Source of the DNA: Lachnospiraceae bacterium
GTDB lineage: Bacteria > Bacillota > Clostridia > Lachnospirales > Lachnospiraceae
NCBI GenBank assembly: GCA_003507655.1
Contig: DNUZ01000017.1
Span: forward strand, 1-23,594
Length of the DNA: 23,594 nt
Direction of reading: 5' to 3'
In this document: positions 15,293 through 23,319 of the stretch, piece after piece
Numbering within the stretch: the first letter of the stretch is position 1
Layout of the letters: each line of letters starts with the position of its first letter
Position numbers and translations under genes: made by a program
Notes under the pieces: model-generated
The model's input: only the letters and a program-made list of their open reading frames with translations
What the model was told of the DNA's origin: nothing
The model's database searches: none

Positions 15293-16267
15293 CTACTTTG
15301 ACAGATTCCGGCAGATTTCCCACTGGTACTCCGGAATTCCTTTTTGCATTGCAAGTGCTTCATCAATATCAAAATCCACAAATTCTCCGTGACGATAACC
15401 TACCACACGATTTGTCTTTCCTTCTAACAGCAGATCCACGGCTTTCGCTCCCATGGTCGATGCGTAGACACGATCCTTACAGGTCGGGCTTCCGCCACGC
15501 TGCATGTGTCCTAAGATCGTTGCTCTGGTCTCTACTCCGGTTGCAGCCTCGATCCGTTTTGCCATACTGGTGGAGTGTCCGATTCCCTCTGCATTGATGA
15601 TGATATGGTGCTTTTTGCCGCGTTTTCTGTTCTCGATAATATGATTTACGATCATCTGCTCATCATAGTTATATTTTTCCGGAAGTAAAATATCCTCTGC
15701 TCCATTGGCAATTCCACACCAGAGTGCGATATATCCGGCTCCGCGTCCCATAACTTCTATAATGGAACATCTCTCATGGGAAGTAGAGGTATCACGCACC
15801 TTGTCGATCGCTTCCATTGCAGTATTAACTGCCGTATCAAATCCAATCGTATACTCTGTGGATGCAATATCTAAGTCGATCGTTCCCGGCAGGCCGATCG
15901 TATTGATCCCATGCTCTGCTAATTTCTGTGCTCCTTTAAATGAACCGTCTCCTCCGATGACTACAACACCGTCAATTCCATGTTTTTTACAGATCTCCGC
16001 ACCTTTTTGCTGTCCTTCCGGTGTTGTGAAATCCATACATCTTGCTGTCTGTAAAATGGTTCCTCCACGCTGGATGATATCGGAAACATCCTGTGCATGC
16101 ATATCTATGATCTCTTCCTGTAAAAGTCCTGCGTAACCACGCTTGATTCCTTTTACATTCAAACCTTTTGTAATTGCCTGACGTACTACGGCACGGATCG
16201 CCGCATTCATACCCGGTGCATCTCCTCCACTGGTGAGGACACCGATTGTCTTAACTTCTTTTGCCAT
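15293..16267 (-). CDS. pfkA: 6-phosphofructokinase (ATP-dependent, PfkA type)
   Basis: Glycolytic enzyme converting fructose 6-phosphate plus ATP to fructose 1,6-bisphosphate; cytoplasmic homotetramer. The 324 residues are full length. Motifs: TSGGDAPGMNAAIRAV (12-27) and GGDGS (105-109), whose second Gly points to ATP rather than pyrophosphate as donor; then GTIDLD (128-133), keeping both catalytic-loop aspartates but with Leu in place of the usual Asn between them, and EVMGRGAGY (171-179). AGGAGG lies eight bases before the ATG. It sits 26 bases after dnaE, a common Firmicutes arrangement, and is followed by the SpoU gene. No transcription signal is visible between dnaE and pfkA. Confidence 0.97.
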   Translation of the reverse strand: MAKEVKTIGVLTSGGDAPGMNAAIRAVVRQAITKGLNVKGIKRGYAGLLQEEIIDMHAQDVSDIIQRGGTILQTARCMDFTTPEGQQKGAEICKKHGIDGVVVIGGDGSFKGAQKLAEHGINTIGLPGTIDLDIASTEYTIGFDTAVNTAMEAIDKVRDTSTSHERCSIIEVMGRGAGYIALWCGIANGAEDILLPEKYNYDEQMIVNHIIENRKRGKKHHIIINAEGIGHSTSMAKRIEAATGVETRATILGHMQRGGSPTCKDRVYASTMGAKAVDLLLEGKTNRVVGYRHGEFVDFDIDEALAMQKGIPEYQWEICRNLSK

Positions 16268-16293
16268 TCTCTCTTCCTCCTGCTTTTTCCATT

Positions 16294-19200
16294 TTAATCT
16301 CTTTTCGTACGGTTTTCAATGGGTTTTTCCACAACTTTTACGTTATCCTCTCCAAAACACTCCCGAAGATTCTCTAAAAGTTGTGGCTCTATATGGACAT
16401 TCCGGTTGTTTGCAAGACGCTTGATCGCCTTTTCTTTGGAAAGATAGATGACAACCTGGTCATTGCCGTCAGAAGAAAGAAGCATCCGGAATAGTTTTTG
16501 TTCCATCTGCTGATACTCTTCTTTGGTGGCAAACTGCATCCACAATTCTTTTTTCGTATCGTCAAATCCATAGATTTTTTCACAGATGATCTTTCCGTTC
16601 TTATCTTCTTCCACATTTGCATGACCGCTGACAAATATTTTCTCATCGACGTTCAGATAAGTATGATACCGCTCATAATCTCTTGGAAATACGATAACTT
16701 CCACGGTTCCAAGCAGATCCTCTAACGTTAAAAATGCCATGGTCTTATTATTTTTTGTATATTTTATGGTCTTATCCGTGATCATTCCGCCAACGATCAC
16801 TTTTTCATTATCGGACACTTTCGTTTTTCCGGTCTCTTCATCCCAGATAAAATCGTTCGTGGTGGCGTTGATATTTTTTCTCCACTTTTCTTCATATTCT
16901 TCTAACGGATGTCCGCTGATATAGACTCCTAAGACTTCTTTTTCAAATCCTAACAGCGTTTCTTTGGGAAATTCTCCCACATCCGGTAACTGGATTTCAA
17001 AATCGTGCTTTGTTTCCTCATCTGCAAAGTCAAAAAGGCTCATCTGACCTGCGATGGAATGTTTCTTCTCATCGTTGATCTGATCTAAAATAGCTGAATA
17101 GATCATGATCTTTTGTTTTCTTGTTCCTTCTAACTCATCCATGGCTCCCGCTTTGATAAAGTTCTCTATAGTCCTTTTATTTAATTCCCTTCCATTCAGA
17201 CGGCTGCAGAAATCCTCCAGATTGGAAAATGCTCCATTGGCTTCTCTTTCTGCAATGATTGTCTCAATGACAGGCCTTCCCACGCCTTTGATCGCAGACA
17301 GTCCATAGCGGATCGCATTTCCCGCAACAGAAAATCCGCCTTCTCCTTCGTTGATATCTGGTGGCAGTATCTCTATATTCATTTTCCGACAGGTCAGTGT
17401 ATACTCCGATACTTTCGTGGAATTGTCCATAACGGAGGTCATTAAGGATGCCATAAACTCTACCGGGTAATAGTATTTTAACCATGCCGTCTGGTATGCA
17501 ACGACTGCATATGCGGCTGCATGGGATTTATTAAATGCATATTTAGCAAAATCCATCATCTCATCATAGATTTTATTTGCAATTTTTTCGTCTATTCCAT
17601 TCGCGATACAGCCCGGAACTCCTTCTTCTTCATTTCCATAGACGAAGTTCTTCCGCTCCTGCTCCATGACGGAGCCTTTTTTCTTCGACATGGCACGACG
17701 CACGAGATCACTTCTTCCAAGCGTATAGCCTGCTAAGTCACGCACGATCTGCATGACCTGCTCCTGATAAACGATACAGCCATAGGTCGGTGCTAAGATC
17801 GGTTCTAGCTGCGGGCAGTCATAGGTCACTTCCTCCGGGTGATTCTTCCCCTTAATATATGCCGGGATGAAGTCCATTGGTCCCGGACGGTAAAGTGAGA
17901 TTCCGGCTATGATATCCTCTAGGCTCTGCGGCTTTAATTCCTTCATGAAGTTCTTCATTCCGGCACTTTCTAACTGGAAGATTCCCTCTGTCTTACCGGA
18001 GCCGATCAGTTCTAAGACACCTTTGTCCTGATAATCTATTTCATCAATGTTGATCTGTTTTCCACTGCTTTTTTGTGCCATACGCACGGCATTCTGTATG
18101 ACGGTCAGGGTACGCAGTCCTAAGAAATCCATTTTTAACAGTCCAAGTTCTTCGATGGTCGTCATCGTAAACTGTGTTGTGATCGTTCCGTCTGACGCTC
18201 TAGATAGCGGAACATACTCATCCATGGATTTCTGACTGATCACGACTCCGGCTGCATGCATGGAGGTATGTCTTGGCAGTCCTTCGAGCCTCTTTGACAT
18301 ATCGATCAGTGTCTTTACGCTCTCATCGTTTTCATACATCGTGCGGAGTTCCGGATTCATTTTTAATGCTTTTTCTATCGTAATGCCTAATTCCATCGGA
18401 ATCTGCTTTGCGATGCCATCCACATAAGCATACGGCAGATCCATAACTCTTCCGACATCGCGGATGACACCGCGGGCGGCAAGCGTACCAAAGGTGACGA
18501 TTTGGGTCACGCAGTCCTCGCCATATTTTCTTATGACATAGTCAATGACTTCCTGCCGTCTTTCATAGCAGAAATCAATATCGATATCGGGCATGGAGAC
18601 ACGCTCCGGATTTAAAAAACGCTCAAACAGCAGATTATATTTGATCGGATCGATATTCGTGATCCCCGTTGTGTAGGACACCAGACTTCCTGCCGCACTT
18701 CCTCTTCCCGGTCCCACACTGATACCATGCTCTCTCGCATAGTGGATAAAATCCCAAACGATCAGGAAATAGTCTACATATCCCATCTCTTTGATGACAC
18801 CTAACTCGTAGTTCAGGCGTTCTTCTAATTCCGTGTGGTTTTGCGGATAACGCTCTTTCAATCCGTCAAAGCACAGTTTGTTCAGATAACTCCAGGAATC
18901 ATAACCCTCCGGGACTTCAAAATGCGGCAGCTTGGTCACGCCGAACTCGATCTCCACATGACAGCGGTCTGCGATCTTCTGTGTATTTTCCAAGGCCTGT
19001 CTTGCATAAGGAAACAGTTCCGCCATTTCCTGTTCGGATTTGACATAATACTGTCCGCCCTCATAACGCATTCGGTCCTCATCGGCTAATTTTTTTCCGG
19101 TCTGTATACAAAGAAGGATATCATGCGGTTCTGCATCCTCGGCATAGGTATAATGGATATCGTTTGTTGCCACTAACTCGATCCCAAGCTCCTGACTCAT

Positions 19201-19776
19201 CCGCAGTAAATGCTGGTTGACATTCTGCTGCTCCGGGATTCCATGGTCCTGAAGTTCTAAGAAGTAGTTCTCTTTTCCAAAACACTTCTGATATTTTAAA
19301 GCAATCTCTTTTGCTTCTTCGTAATTTCCTCTTGTAATTGCTCTTGGCACTTCACCGGCAAGGCAGGCAGACAGGGCAATGATCCCTTCGTGGTACTGCT
19401 CTAAAACCTCCATGTCCACTCTCGGTTTGTAATAATATCCGTCTACAAATCCCTTGGATACAATCTTCATCAGATTGCTGTAGCCTGTATTATTCTCTGC
19501 CAATAATACCAGATGATAGTACCGGTCTTCTCCATGTACCGTCTCCCGGTCAAATCTGGAATTTGGTGCAACATAGACTTCACATCCTAAGATCGGATTG
19601 ATCCCCTGTGCCTTTGCTTCTTTATAAAAATCTATGACTCCATACATGACTCCGTGGTCTGTAATGGCAGCACTGTTCATTCCGAGTTCTTTGACCCTTG
19701 CTACATATTCTTTTATTTTATTTGAACCATCTAAAAGACTGTATTCCGTATGGACATGCAGATGTGTAAATGCCAT
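16294..19776 (-). CDS. dnaE: DNA polymerase III alpha subunit (DnaE)
   Basis: C-family replicative DNA polymerase. In Firmicutes DnaE works with PolC, for example in primer extension on the lagging strand. The 1160 residues contain an N-terminal PHP domain (HLHVHTEYSLLDG at 5-17), the palm with GPGRGSAAGS (355-364) and the catalytic aspartates in PDIDIDF (396-402), fingers and little-finger regions, tandem helix-hairpin-helix (AIKGVGRPVIETII), and a C-terminal OB fold (about 1000-1050). There is no inserted proofreading exonuclease, which separates it from PolC. The ATG has GGAGG six bases upstream. It heads the dnaE-pfkA-SpoU operon; its promoter should lie in 19777-19912, where I see only weak candidates. 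Confidence 0.98.
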   Translation of the reverse strand: MAFTHLHVHTEYSLLDGSNKIKEYVARVKELGMNSAAITDHGVMYGVIDFYKEAKAQGINPILGCEVYVAPNSRFDRETVHGEDRYYHLVLLAENNTGYSNLMKIVSKGFVDGYYYKPRVDMEVLEQYHEGIIALSACLAGEVPRAITRGNYEEAKEIALKYQKCFGKENYFLELQDHGIPEQQNVNQHLLRMSQELGIELVATNDIHYTYAEDAEPHDILLCIQTGKKLADEDRMRYEGGQYYVKSEQEMAELFPYARQALENTQKIADRCHVEIEFGVTKLPHFEVPEGYDSWSYLNKLCFDGLKERYPQNHTELEERLNYELGVIKEMGYVDYFLIVWDFIHYAREHGISVGPGRGSAAGSLVSYTTGITNIDPIKYNLLFERFLNPERVSMPDIDIDFCYERRQEVIDYVIRKYGEDCVTQIVTFGTLAARGVIRDVGRVMDLPYAYVDGIAKQIPMELGITIEKALKMNPELRTMYENDESVKTLIDMSKRLEGLPRHTSMHAAGVVISQKSMDEYVPLSRASDGTITTQFTMTTIEELGLLKMDFLGLRTLTVIQNAVRMAQKSSGKQINIDEIDYQDKGVLELIGSGKTEGIFQLESAGMKNFMKELKPQSLEDIIAGISLYRPGPMDFIPAYIKGKNHPEEVTYDCPQLEPILAPTYGCIVYQEQVMQIVRDLAGYTLGRSDLVRRAMSKKKGSVMEQERKNFVYGNEEEGVPGCIANGIDEKIANKIYDEMMDFAKYAFNKSHAAAYAVVAYQTAWLKYYYPVEFMASLMTSVMDNSTKVSEYTLTCRKMNIEILPPDINEGEGGFSVAGNAIRYGLSAIKGVGRPVIETIIAEREANGAFSNLEDFCSRLNGRELNKRTIENFIKAGAMDELEGTRKQKIMIYSAILDQINDEKKHSIAGQMSLFDFADEETKHDFEIQLPDVGEFPKETLLGFEKEVLGVYISGHPLEEYEEKWRKNINATTNDFIWDEETGKTKVSDNEKVIVGGMITDKTIKYTKNNKTMAFLTLEDLLGTVEVIVFPRDYERYHTYLNVDEKIFVSGHANVEEDKNGKIICEKIYGFDDTKKELWMQFATKEEYQQMEQKLFRMLLSSDGNDQVVIYLSKEKAIKRLANNRNVHIEPQLLENLRECFGEDNVKVVEKPIENRTKRD

Positions 19777-19912
19777 GTTCTTCCTCCGTACCAGATAATC
19801 TTTTCTTTCTCTTCCTTCTTATGTTCTACAACGAATGTGTCCCATAAATGCAACAGTATTATTGTATCATTTTTATAAGTTCTAAGCCACAAGAAAATCT
19901 TCCAATAAATCC

Positions 19913-19952
19913 AAAAACACAGCGCCGTCTTTAATGAACGGTGCTGTGTTTT
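19913..19952. terminator. Intrinsic terminator after the amino acid ABC operon
   Basis: AAAACACAGC(G/A)CCGT pairs with ACGGTGCTGTGTTTT around a nine-base loop, with T-runs on both strands. The orientation of the genes means it ends the ABC transporter transcript on the minus strand, about 22 bases after the ATPase stop, before the dnaE leader. Confidence 0.9.
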
Positions 19953-19970
19953 ATTAAACTTAAGTTTAAT
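19953..19970. repeat. 18-bp perfect AT-rich palindrome
   Basis: ATTAAACTTAAGTTTAAT is a perfect palindrome between the ATPase stop codon and the terminator stem. It may just extend the 3'-UTR fold. It is too AT-rich to terminate on its own, and no function is assigned. Confidence 0.5.
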
Positions 19971-19974
19971 TTTT

Positions 19975-20718
19975 CTACAATACCTTGGATAAAAATTCCC
20001 GAAGTCTTGGGTTCTTTGGATTTGCAAAAAACTCCTCCGGTGTGTTCTCTTCCTGGATTTTTCCTTCATCGATAAACAGAACACGGTTTGCGACTTCTCT
20101 TGCAAAACCCATCTCATGGGTTACAACCACCATGGTCATTCCGTCTCTTGCTAACTCACGCATCAACTCTAACACTTCACCTACCATTTCCGGGTCAAGT
20201 GCAGAAGTCGGTTCGTCAAAGAGCATCACGTCCGGGTTCATTGCAAGTGCTCTTGCAATGGCAATTCTCTGCTTCTGTCCTCCGGATAACTGGGATGGAT
20301 AATCATTGGCACGTTCCGGGAGTCCGACTCTTTCTAACAGTTCCTTTGCCTTTTTCTCCGCTTCCTGCTGTGTCATCAATCCGAGTTTTACCGGTGCAAG
20401 CGTAATGTTGTTCTGTATGGTATAGTTTGGGAACAGATTGAACTGCTGAAATACCATACCGATTTTCTGACGCATCTTGTTGATATCCACGGACTTATCT
20501 GTAATATCCGTTCCTTCAAACAGGATTGTTCCTGATGTCGGTTCTTCTAACAGATTTAAGGAGCGTAAAAAGGTAGATTTTCCACAGCCGGATGGTCCGA
20601 TGATGGCTACCACCTCTCCCTGATCAATCTCTGTTGTGATTCCGTCCAATACCACCTGCGTACCAAAAGATTTTTTTAAATCCTGTACCTGAATCAGCGC
20701 ATTTTCATTAACGTTCAT
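19975..20718 (-). CDS. Polar amino acid ABC transporter ATP-binding protein (GlnQ/HisP type)
   Basis: Cytoplasmic ATPase of the amino acid importer. In 247 residues: Walker A GPSGCGKS (41-48), Q-loop at [10 protein letters not shown] (89-98), signature LSGGQ (144-148), Walker B VMLFDE (164-169), [14 protein letters not shown] typical of the polar amino acid (PAAT) family, and switch His within [12 protein letters not shown]. Its start overlaps the permease gene end by 11 bases, with AAAGGA about 12 bases upstream. It is the last gene before the terminator at 19913-19952. Confidence 0.96.
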   Translation of the reverse strand: MNVNENALIQVQDLKKSFGTQVVLDGITTEIDQGEVVAIIGPSGCGKSTFLRSLNLLEEPTSGTILFEGTDITDKSVDINKMRQKIGMVFQQFNLFPNYTIQNNITLAPVKLGLMTQQEAEKKAKELLERVGLPERANDYPSQLSGGQKQRIAIARALAMNPDVMLFDEPTSALDPEMVGEVLELMRELARDGMTMVVVTHEMGFAREVANRVLFIDEGKIQEENTPEEFFANPKNPRLREFLSKVL

Positions 20719-21397
20719 TTGTTCTCAATTTCCTTTCGAGTCTATTGACACCTGCTGTCATCAGCATAACGATCACAAGGTAAATTGCCGCAACTCCAAA
20801 CAGTGGCAGATATGCCTCATAGGTGGTACTTCGTATAATATCGCCACCCTTGGTCAGATCCATCGTTCCTACATATCCACTGATGGATGTCTCTTTTAAC
20901 AGCACGATCATTTCATTTCCAAGTGCCGGAAGGACATTTTTAAATGCCTGCGGCAAAATGATCAGGCGCATGGTCTGCACATAGTTAAAGCCAAGGCTTC
21001 GTCCCGCCTCAAACTGTCCCTGATCAATGGACATGATACCGGAACGCACAATCTCCGCCACATAGGCACCGGAGTTAATGCCGAATGCACATACTGCCAC
21101 AAAGATCTTGCTCACATTCACGGAAGCAAAAATAATGTAGTATGTAATCATGAGCTGTATCATAGTCGGTGTTCCACGGATTACCGTCAGATACACCCGG
21201 CAGATAAAATTCAATATTTTTAATGAACCATTCTTATCATGGCTCGCACGAATAATCGCTACCAGAAAACCGATGGCTACTCCGATCAAAACCGCAAATA
21301 TGGTGATCAGTAATGTGTTCTCTAAACCGGTCAACAGATACTGCCATCTGTCTTTTTCTATAAAATTCTGATAGAAGCTTTCCTTAAAACCACTCAC
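20708..21397 (-). CDS. Polar amino acid ABC transporter permease (HisM/GlnP family)
   Basis: Membrane subunit of the importer, 229 residues with about five helices. The start is GTG (21395-21397) with AGAGGG seven bases upstream. The PAAT permease marks are present: an N-terminal [16 protein letters not shown] segment, [20 protein letters not shown], and the cytoplasmic coupling EAA loop ([20 protein letters not shown]). It lies 16 bases after the binding-protein gene and overlaps the ATPase gene. Only one permease gene is present, so the channel is presumably a homodimer. Confidence 0.95.
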   Translation of the reverse strand: MSGFKESFYQNFIEKDRWQYLLTGLENTLLITIFAVLIGVAIGFLVAIIRASHDKNGSLKILNFICRVYLTVIRGTPTMIQLMITYYIIFASVNVSKIFVAVCAFGINSGAYVAEIVRSGIMSIDQGQFEAGRSLGFNYVQTMRLIILPQAFKNVLPALGNEMIVLLKETSISGYVGTMDLTKGGDIIRSTTYEAYLPLFGVAAIYLVIVMLMTAGVNRLERKLRTNER

Positions 21398-21413
21398 TTG
21401 TCAGCCCTCTGCT

Positions 21414-22220
21414 CTACTTTCTGGTAATGATAACCTGTTTTGCTTTTGCATAGCTGTCTGTAAAGTCGATGTTTTTCAGACGATCCTCTGTTACAGTCAT
21501 TCCTGCTGCACCAAAATCTGCTTTTCCTGACTGTACTGCTGCAATGATAGAATCAAATTCCATATCTTCGATCTGTAACTCATATCCGAGCTTGTCACAG
21601 ATTGCTTTTGCGATATCTGCATCGATACCTACAATATTATCACCATCATAGTACTCATATGGCTCAAAAGTTGCATTGGTTGCCATTACCAGTTTTCCAT
21701 TTGGATACTCAATATCTTTTGGGGATTCGTATGGAGTCTTGCCCTTTGTGTCATCGCCAATATAATTATCTACGATAGAATCCAGTGTTCCGTCTTTTTT
21801 CAACTCTGCTAATGCATTGTTAAACTCTTTTGTTAACTCCGGTTTGTCCTTAGAAATACAAATTGCATACTCCTCGTCTGCAAACGGCTCGTCTAAAATC
21901 TGTAAATCATCGTTCTTTTCTACAAATGCCTGTGCCGGCTGTGAATCGATGATCACGCAGTCGATCTTGCCCTGCTTTAATGCCTGTACAGCATCTGTTC
22001 CTTTATTATAACGCTCAATCTTAGTGCCTGCTTCGTCACCTTCATAATCAGATGCATAAATATCGCCGGTTGTTCCAAGCTGTACACCGATGCTCTTTCC
22101 CTCTAAGTCATCAATGGAATTTACTGTATTCTCCACTTTTTTGTTTCCACCGCAAGCTGTCAATGCAAATACCATTCCTGTTGCCAACAGAACTGCTGCA
22201 GCCTTTCTCATGTTTCTCAT
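21414..22220 (-). CDS. Amino acid ABC transporter substrate-binding lipoprotein with permuted halves
   Basis: Lipid-anchored binding protein for the importer. Residues 1-23 are a lipoprotein signal peptide ending in the lipobox LTAC, so Cys23 becomes the acylated N-terminus. The mature protein has both SBP_bac_3 halves, but in reverse order. Residues about 32-155 (NSIDDLEGKSIGVQLGTTGD to GTLDSIVDNYIGD) are what normally forms the second half. Residues about 175-268 (GKLVMATNATFEPYEYYDGD to AKAKQVIITRK) are what normally opens the mature protein, containing GIDADIAKAICDKLG and AAGMTVTEDRLKNIDFTDSY. A linker (about 156-174) joins them, and the stop follows immediately. AGGAGG lies seven bases before the ATG. 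The ligand is probably a polar amino acid; which one is unknown. Confidence 0.94.
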   Translation of the reverse strand: MRNMRKAAAVLLATGMVFALTACGGNKKVENTVNSIDDLEGKSIGVQLGTTGDIYASDYEGDEAGTKIERYNKGTDAVQALKQGKIDCVIIDSQPAQAFVEKNDDLQILDEPFADEEYAICISKDKPELTKEFNNALAELKKDGTLDSIVDNYIGDDTKGKTPYESPKDIEYPNGKLVMATNATFEPYEYYDGDNIVGIDADIAKAICDKLGYELQIEDMEFDSIIAAVQSGKADFGAAGMTVTEDRLKNIDFTDSYAKAKQVIITRK

Positions 22221-22250
22221 AATAAGTCCTCCTTGTATAAATATGCATTT

Positions 22251-22279
22251 ATTATAGTATCATTTCCGCAAAAATACAA
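22251..22279 (-). promoter_or_regulatory. Promoter of the amino acid ABC operon
   Basis: Minus-strand -35 TTGTAT (22274-22279), 17-bp spacer, perfect -10 TATAAT (22251-22256), giving a short leader of about 25-30 bases before the ATG. Confidence 0.82.
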
Positions 22280-22302
22280 GTTGGAATTGCCATAACTTCC
22301 GG

Positions 22303-23319
22303 TTACTGTGCCATATCCAGATGCTGTACGGTTCCGACACCACCGTTTTCATATAGAAAGATTCCTGTTTTCCGAATGTAAGCATTCGTCCGGTTAGAAT
22401 ACCGGGAATTTAAGGAAAATTGTGTATCTGCATTTTTTAAGCAGATCGCACCTACTCCCGCTTCCTTTAATTTCAACAGTTTGTCATTGCTATTTTCATC
22501 CCGTACCCAGATACGCAGTTTGTCAAAAATCTCATCGGCCTCGTCGATCCAGCCGTTTTTGTCGATGTCATATTCCTCTAAATCTGCAAATCCATCTCCG
22601 CTCTGCGTGCCAAACAGCTCGGAACCGTCATCGATCTTTCCGTTTCCATTTTTATCGAGTGCTAAAAATCCGCTTCCACTCTTTAGCATGGATATCCGGT
22701 CTGCCGTTCCGTCTGCATCTAAGTCAAAATAGAATTTCTGGTCTGTCACCTGTGCGGTGGAGCTGTTTAAATTAATGACTAAAGGATCGCACAACCTTGC
22801 TGCACCAAAGTCCACTCTTTTTTCCATATAAGAAGTAAAAGAGCGGGACATTTCCACTTTGATCTGAAACGACATTTCCCTGCCATCCGCGGTTTTAACC
22901 GTTCCTTCTGTCTGAAAGGAAGTTGTCTCCTCTTCTGAATAATAGCTGATCTCCTGATAGCTTCCTCCAAATGCCTGCGCATTTGTCTGTCCAAGCATAC
23001 CCAACGCTGTATGTTTTCCTTTTCCATCCCCGAAAAAGAGGTCTAACAGGTATTGGATCGCTTCTGCCTGGATCTGATGGATACTCTTTTTCAGTTCAGA
23101 GTCCTCCTGCTTTTGAATATTTCTGCTGCTCTTTACCGTGTTTTTAGCTTCTGCAATCTCTTTTGCATCCACGCCGCCTTCTTTTAGGGCATTCCCCATC
23201 TGAAGCTCATCCTGTCCGTTTTTCGATGTTCCCCAAAGCTGCAGACTCTTGACCTCTTCTTCCCGTTTTCTGTAATATCTTTCACTTCGCATTCCGATAT
23301 TTGACGACTGTATGACCAT
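22303..23319 (-). CDS. EF-hand-type calcium-binding protein of unknown function
   Basis: A 338-residue protein starting at the ATG at 23317-23319, which has AGGAGGA about seven bases upstream; the longer frame to 23376 starts inside the upstream repeat. The N-terminal half is hydrophilic and charged, with no signal peptide or membrane helix. The C-terminal half has Asp-rich loops resembling EF-hand or RTX-associated calcium sites: DLDADGTAD (199-207), DKNGNGKIDDGSE (222-234) and DIDKNGWIDEADE (251-263), followed by LRIWVRDENSND. The order LDKNGNGKIDDGSELFG, then D.NGWID.AD..F, then LRIWV is the pattern seen beside calcium repeats in RTX proteins. I recall related MVIQSSNIGM-starting proteins in Lachnospiraceae, without known function. 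How it would leave the cell, if it does, is not visible. Confidence 0.82.
   Translation of the reverse strand: MVIQSSNIGMRSERYYRKREEEVKSLQLWGTSKNGQDELQMGNALKEGGVDAKEIAEAKNTVKSSRNIQKQEDSELKKSIHQIQAEAIQYLLDLFFGDGKGKHTALGMLGQTNAQAFGGSYQEISYYSEEETTSFQTEGTVKTADGREMSFQIKVEMSRSFTSYMEKRVDFGAARLCDPLVINLNSSTAQVTDQKFYFDLDADGTADRISMLKSGSGFLALDKNGNGKIDDGSELFGTQSGDGFADLEEYDIDKNGWIDEADEIFDKLRIWVRDENSNDKLLKLKEAGVGAICLKNADTQFSLNSRYSNRTNAYIRKTGIFLYENGGVGTVQHLDMAQ

Noticed and set aside
15285..15323. N-terminal extension of the SpoU methyltransferase by 13 codons
   Set aside because: It overlaps the coding end of pfkA, and the ATG at 15284 has the better-placed ribosome site.
16389..16646. An 85-codon minus-strand ORF and several plus-strand ORFs inside dnaE
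   Set aside because: Out-of-frame shadows of an intact 1160-residue polymerase gene, with no ribosome sites or recognisable products.
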